Part shown: positions 5,907-9,015 of the stretch, in pieces
Layout: each line of letters begins with the position of its first letter
Position numbering within the stretch: the stretch's first letter is position 1
Source: Cyclobacteriaceae bacterium
GTDB lineage: Bacteria; Bacteroidota; Bacteroidia; Cytophagales; Cyclobacteriaceae
Assembly: GCA_947458795.1 (NCBI GenBank)
Contig: CANHCD010000069.1
Location: forward strand, 1-9,015
Length of the DNA stretch: 9,015 nt
Reading direction: 5' to 3'
Program-made: the position numbers and the translations under genes
The notes under the pieces: model-generated
Seen by the model: the letters and a program-made list of their open reading frames with translations, nothing else
Database searches by the model: none
What the model was told of the DNA's origin: nothing

Positions 5907-6884
5907 TTACAAGAACCCTAATTTTTCACGCACACGATTAAGGAGCGGAAGTGCAACCAACCGCGCTTTCTCCTCGCCTGCAAGCAGTCGTTTTTCGATT
6001 TCCTCCGGATGGTTCATAAAGAAATCAAATAGCTCTCTCTCCTTGGCGTAGCGCGTAATTAGCAAGTCTAGAAGTTCTTTTTTGGCATGCCCATAACCAA
6101 AATTTCCTCCTAGGTACTGTGCTCTTAAGGATTGGGTTTGTAGAGGTGTTGCAATCAAACTATACAATTTGAAGACCGTACAGGTATCTGGATCTTTGGG
6201 TTCTTCCAATGGCGTGCTGTCCGTAATGATGGCATTCACATTTTTTTTCAATTCCTTTTCGGACAAGAAAATATCCAAGATATTCTGGTAGGATTTACTC
6301 ATTTTCTGCCCATCTGTACCTGGAATTAGCATCACATCTGCAGCGATACGAGCTTCTGGAAGGGTCAGGATATCCTCCTCCATCACATGGTTGAAGGTAC
6401 TTGCTAGGTCTCTAGCCATTTCTAGGTGCTGCAGTTGATCTTTTCCCACAGGAACTAGGTCTGCAGAATACAGCAAAATGTCTGCCGCCATCAGTACTGG
6501 ATAGGTAAATAAGCCTGCATTCACATCGGCAAGACGAGAGGCTTTATCCTTGAAGCTATGCGCATTGGCAAGCATCGGGAAGGGTGCAAAGCAGTTGAGA
6601 TACCAATTGAGTTCCGCTACCTCGGGAATCCTGGATTGTCTGTAAAAAACGGTTTTTTCGATATCCAAACCGAAAGCCAACCAGGCTGCGGCTACCGCAA
6701 GTGTGTTTTGCTTCCGTATGGCGCCATCCTTTTGGCTGGTAAGTGAATGAAAATCCGCAATAAAGATGAAAGATTCTTCTTTGCTATTCTGTTCTATCAA
6801 TTGAATAGCAGGAACTATTGCTCCTAAAATATTTCCTAAGTGGGGTCTTCCCGAGCTCTGAATCCCTGTTAATACTCTTGCCAT
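5907..6884 (-). CDS. trpS: Tryptophanyl-tRNA synthetase
   Basis: Class Ic aminoacyl-tRNA synthetase that charges tRNA-Trp in the cytoplasm. At 325 aa it matches the usual compact bacterial length. SSGRPHLGN (10-18) is the HIGH-type ATP signature. YPVLMAADILLY (128-139) carries the tryptophan-recognising aspartate (Asp135). PVGKDQLQHLE (145-155) and DGQKMSKSYQN, with KMSKS at 194-198, complete the active site. The C-terminal helical part ends ARLVALPLLNRVREKLGFL. The ATG at 6884 gives the standard N-terminus ARVLTGIQ. No Shine-Dalgarno precedes it. A box reading TTAATTTG on the minus strand (6901-6908) resembles the -7 consensus at 7 of 8 defined or spaced positions but has no -33 partner. It is apparently a single gene, convergent with the PIG-L operon and divergent from the DUF1573 gene. 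Nothing in the 70-nt divergent gap suggests a T-box or trp leader. Confidence 0.97.
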   Translation of the reverse strand: MARVLTGIQSSGRPHLGNILGAIVPAIQLIEQNSKEESFIFIADFHSLTSQKDGAIRKQNTLAVAAAWLAFGLDIEKTVFYRQSRIPEVAELNWYLNCFAPFPMLANAHSFKDKASRLADVNAGLFTYPVLMAADILLYSADLVPVGKDQLQHLEMARDLASTFNHVMEEDILTLPEARIAADVMLIPGTDGQKMSKSYQNILDIFLSEKELKKNVNAIITDSTPLEEPKDPDTCTVFKLYSLIATPLQTQSLRAQYLGGNFGYGHAKKELLDLLITRYAKERELFDFFMNHPEEIEKRLLAGEEKARLVALPLLNRVREKLGFL

Positions 6885-6954
6885 TGGGTCAATTTTGATG
6901 CAAATTAACTAAATCAGGCTACATAACTGCCATATTTTTTTGTTACTTGCAGGC

Positions 6955-8037
6955 ATGATTCGGTCGTTTTTAGTACTTTTTTCGGTGTGGTTTTTAAGTT
7001 TTCATAGCTATGGGCAGCAGCAAGCTGTGCCCAAGTTAGTATGGAAAGTGAACCGTATTGATTTGGGGACAATTTTACAAGAGAATGGACTTCAATCTGT
7101 CACATTTGACTATACCCTAAGTCAAGGAGCTGCTTTTGCTATTGAAGAAATCATGGCTGATTGTGGATGTACCACGATGAAATTTTCCAAGGATTCTATC
7201 GCGATTGGTCAGTCTGGAAAGGTTTTAGTTGATTTTGATCCTAGTTCTGCCTTTGGTTTTTTCTCTAAGTTGGTGCTTGTCAAGGGCAACAAAGGGCAGG
7301 TGCAGGACTCCCTATACATTGAAGGAATTGCAGTTCCCTATCCTTCAGATCTAGAACGCAACTATCCAGTGAAGTTGGGCCCGCTTGGCTTTCGAATGAA
7401 AAAGGTGAATATGGGGGATGTATTTGACAACGAACCCAAAGTCAAGTTTTTGGAATTCTTTAATTATGGATCAGAGCCTTTGATAAAGAAGAATTTACAG
7501 GTAAAGTCACCTGATTTTATCCAGGTGGAACAAGTACAAGAATTGGTGAGGCCAAAGGAAAGAGGTTTGTTGAAGATTAATTATTCGGCCAGTATGCGTC
7601 TTGAGCTAGGGGCAGTATCCGATCAAATCCAACTGAATTGGGGGAAGCTTGAAGCGATTGAATTGGATATTTTGGCTGATTTGTTTGATTATTTTGCACC
7701 GATCCTTAAAAGTGATTTGGAGAAAGTCCCACAATTATTTCTTGAAAAGAAGGTAATTGATTTGGGAGGAATTTCAGCCAATGCTGTTCAGCGACAGGTG
7801 ATTGTACTCACCAATTTGGGGAAAGAGGAATTGGAAATTCGTAAAGTGCAGGAGAATTGTACTTGTGTGGTTGTTGAGTATCCAAAAACAAGCCTGTTGC
7901 CAGGTGAAAAAATGGAATTGAACTTGGTTTTTGACCCCATTGGACGGAAGGGTATTGATCAGCGAAATATTTATATTTTCTCAAATGACCCGGTAAACCC
8001 AGTTCAATTGTTTGTTTTGAAGAGCCGGATTGACTAG
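6955..8037 (+). CDS. Secreted DUF1573-type protein with three Ig-like repeats
   Basis: A 360-aa exported protein of unknown function. The ATG at 6955 gives a clean type I signal peptide (MIRSFLVLFSVWFLSFHSYG, cut before QQQ). An upstream TTG at 6940 would add five residues and is less likely. Domain 1 (about 30-127) is a typical DUF1573 domain, with DCGCTT (69-74, Cys70/Cys72), an IGQSGKVLVDFDP strand and a GFFSKLVLVKGN turn. Domain 3 (about 262-358) repeats the pattern: NCTC (301-304, Cys302/Cys304), LLPGEKMELNLVFDP and IYIFSNDP. Domain 2 (about 145-245) has the same strand order but lacks the CxC. DUF1573 domains are common in secreted Bacteroidota proteins and resemble the ASH/MSP immunoglobulin fold. 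A structural or binding role in the periplasm or at the surface is inferred; I see no catalytic motif. A 92-nt gap follows, so cotranscription with the next gene is uncertain. Confidence 0.85.
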   Translation: MIRSFLVLFSVWFLSFHSYGQQQAVPKLVWKVNRIDLGTILQENGLQSVTFDYTLSQGAAFAIEEIMADCGCTTMKFSKDSIAIGQSGKVLVDFDPSSAFGFFSKLVLVKGNKGQVQDSLYIEGIAVPYPSDLERNYPVKLGPLGFRMKKVNMGDVFDNEPKVKFLEFFNYGSEPLIKKNLQVKSPDFIQVEQVQELVRPKERGLLKINYSASMRLELGAVSDQIQLNWGKLEAIELDILADLFDYFAPILKSDLEKVPQLFLEKKVIDLGGISANAVQRQVIVLTNLGKEELEIRKVQENCTCVVVEYPKTSLLPGEKMELNLVFDPIGRKGIDQRNIYIFSNDPVNPVQLFVLKSRID

Positions 8038-8129
8038 TTGATTTATCGAATGCTTCCCATTCAATTGATTCAACTGATACTTTCCTATAAATAAATTAAT
8101 CTATTGATTACTAATCTACTAACAATAAA
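8038..8129 (+). promoter_or_regulatory. AT-rich intergenic leader with short repeats
   Basis: This 92-nt gap holds two adjacent 9-mers differing at one base, TTCAATTGA (8060-8068) and TTCAACTGA (8069-8077). It also holds two exact copies of TAATCTA (8097-8103 and 8112-8118) 15 nt apart. An imperfect hairpin can form at its left end (8036-8041 with 8070-8075, 8048-8052 with 8058-8062), but no T-run follows, so I do not call a terminator. No TTTG/TAnnTTTG promoter is visible. The repeats may be operator half-sites for the gene at 8130. Confidence 0.3.
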
Positions 8130-9014
8130 ATGTGTGCATATCCATTTTCGAAATTCGTACTAGCTTTCGGTTTAGTTTTAAGTCTACAGGCCGGAACTAC
8201 CTCAAGTAGCTGGGCGCAGAATGTTCCTTATTCAGGTGAGCGAATCGTAGTGGTTGCTGATGGAAATGAACACGACAAGGGGGATTGGGCAGCAACGCCA
8301 CTGACTTTAGCGGTGTTGGCAGCAAAAGAAATCCAAGATCAGGTCATGGTGTATGCATTCAGTAGCCACACTTGGGGTTCAAACAAAACCCACGCGGGAG
8401 CCGATGCTCAGATGCGAGAAAGTGCTTTTTTGGGGGCTCGGAATTTTGGCTTTAAAAAGACAAAATTTATCGAAGCAGTCAATGCGCCAAACTATGCAAT
8501 CATCGAAATTACGACCCAAATCAATAAAAGCTCAGCCAAAAATCCGTTGGTAATTCTTGCTGCTGGCCCTATGGATATTATTGGAACAGCTTTAGGTGAG
8601 GCAGATTCTACGAAACTCGAATTTGTTCGCATCATTTCCCATTCAAGCTGGGATCAACTGCATTCAGATAGCCCTGAGGAAGGGGAAACACATAAAGGTT
8701 GGACTTGGGAGGAGCTTCGAGAAAGTTACCAAGGAAAAGGATTGAAATTGATTGCTTTACCAGAACTAGGTGAAGGAAATTTTGAGGGACCTCTAAGCGC
8801 GTATTCTTGGCTAAATGATTCTTCGAAGAAAGAGCCGAAACCTTTCGAAAAGGGATCTTGGCAATGGCTTTACAGTCGTATTGAGGCAGCTTCCAGTGGA
8901 GATGATGTCAATCCTGAGGATGTGGGATTGCTGCTCTATTTACTCACAGGTAAGTCGAATTCGGGTATTCAGGACCTACGCGGGATTCTTGAAAACCCGA
9001 GTAAGTGGGACTAA
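8130..9014 (+). CDS. Secreted nucleoside-hydrolase-like protein
   Basis: A complete 294-aa protein whose TAA (9012-9014) falls one base before the window end. Residues 1-29 look like a type I signal peptide (hydrophobic core 9-21, likely cut at SWA-Q), so it is periplasmic or secreted. The mature part resembles the nucleoside-hydrolase-like fold seen in marine Planctomycetes and Bacteroidota proteins related to the Sde182 NH-like family. The first strand IVVVADG runs into N46-EH-D49-KG-D52-W, a variant of the acidic metal loop. LVILAAGPMDIIG (140-152) and IISHSSWDQLH (168-178) are further conserved-looking blocks. PEDVGLLLYLLTG (262-274) matches the segment that closes these domains. True nucleoside hydrolases have DxDxxxDD at the first strand, which is not kept, so nucleoside cleavage should not be assumed. 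Metal binding or a carbohydrate-linked role is inference. The family call rests on recalled motifs, not a search. Confidence 0.6.
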   Translation: MCAYPFSKFVLAFGLVLSLQAGTTSSSWAQNVPYSGERIVVVADGNEHDKGDWAATPLTLAVLAAKEIQDQVMVYAFSSHTWGSNKTHAGADAQMRESAFLGARNFGFKKTKFIEAVNAPNYAIIEITTQINKSSAKNPLVILAAGPMDIIGTALGEADSTKLEFVRIISHSSWDQLHSDSPEEGETHKGWTWEELRESYQGKGLKLIALPELGEGNFEGPLSAYSWLNDSSKKEPKPFEKGSWQWLYSRIEAASSGDDVNPEDVGLLLYLLTGKSNSGIQDLRGILENPSKWD

Positions 9015-9015
9015 A

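Noticed and set aside
6940..6954. Upstream TTG start for the DUF1573 protein.
   Set aside because: It adds only five residues before a methionine that opens a textbook signal peptide, so ATG at 6955 is the better start.
6885..6954. A trp-type leader, T-box or clear divergent promoter between trpS and the DUF1573 gene.
   Set aside because: The 70-nt gap shows no T-box sequence, no stable hairpin and no TTTG/TAnnTTTG pair. Only a weak 7-of-8 -7-like box was seen.
8036..8075. Intrinsic terminator after the DUF1573 gene.
   Set aside because: The stem is broken by an internal loop and no T-run follows.

Overview
The window looks like a chromosomal segment of a Bacteroidota bacterium, most likely Cytophagales (Cyclobacteriaceae or Algoriphagus-like; the genus is inference). 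Four things support this. The tRNA transcript is preceded by a clear Bacteroidota-type promoter (TTTG, 20 nt, TATATTTG). None of the start codons has a convincing Shine-Dalgarno sequence, and upstream bases are mostly A/T-rich. There is a lipoprotein whose lipobox cysteine is followed by charged residues, as in Bacteroidota surface-export signals. There is a secreted DUF1573 protein. Nothing indicates a phage, transposon, CRISPR array or integrated element.

Layout, left to right. The first bases may hold the 3' end of a plus-strand gene converging on gap. gap (minus, 55-1068) encodes glyceraldehyde-3-phosphate dehydrogenase. Divergent from it, at 1180-1523, is a small tRNA unit: promoter, two identical tRNA-Glu(UUC) genes with a hairpin between them, and a strong intrinsic terminator. 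Next is a two-gene plus-strand operon with a 4-nt overlap. It encodes a 1137-residue lipoprotein (beta-propeller dehydrogenase-like domain, HEAT repeats and cytochrome c, the PVC-type heme-binding architecture) and a membrane-anchored PIG-L/LmbE-family deacetylase. trpS (minus, 5907-6884) converges on this operon with 5 nt between the stop codons. Divergent from trpS are a secreted three-domain DUF1573-type protein (6955-8037) and, after a 92-nt AT-rich gap, a secreted nucleoside-hydrolase-like protein (8130-9014) that ends one base before the window does.

The window mixes housekeeping genes (gap, tRNA-Glu, trpS) with cell-envelope or secreted proteins. The cytochrome lipoprotein and the PIG-L protein probably act together at the envelope, perhaps on a carbohydrate or glycoconjugate. 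Their substrate cannot be read from sequence. I see no complete undescribed system. The points most worth checking are an 11-bp inverted repeat that would enclose the first tRNA-Glu in a processing stalk, the calcium-loop-rich cytochrome lipoprotein and its hydrolase partner, a substituted phosphate-site residue in GAPDH, and a heptamer (TAATCTA) recurring upstream of two exported-protein genes.
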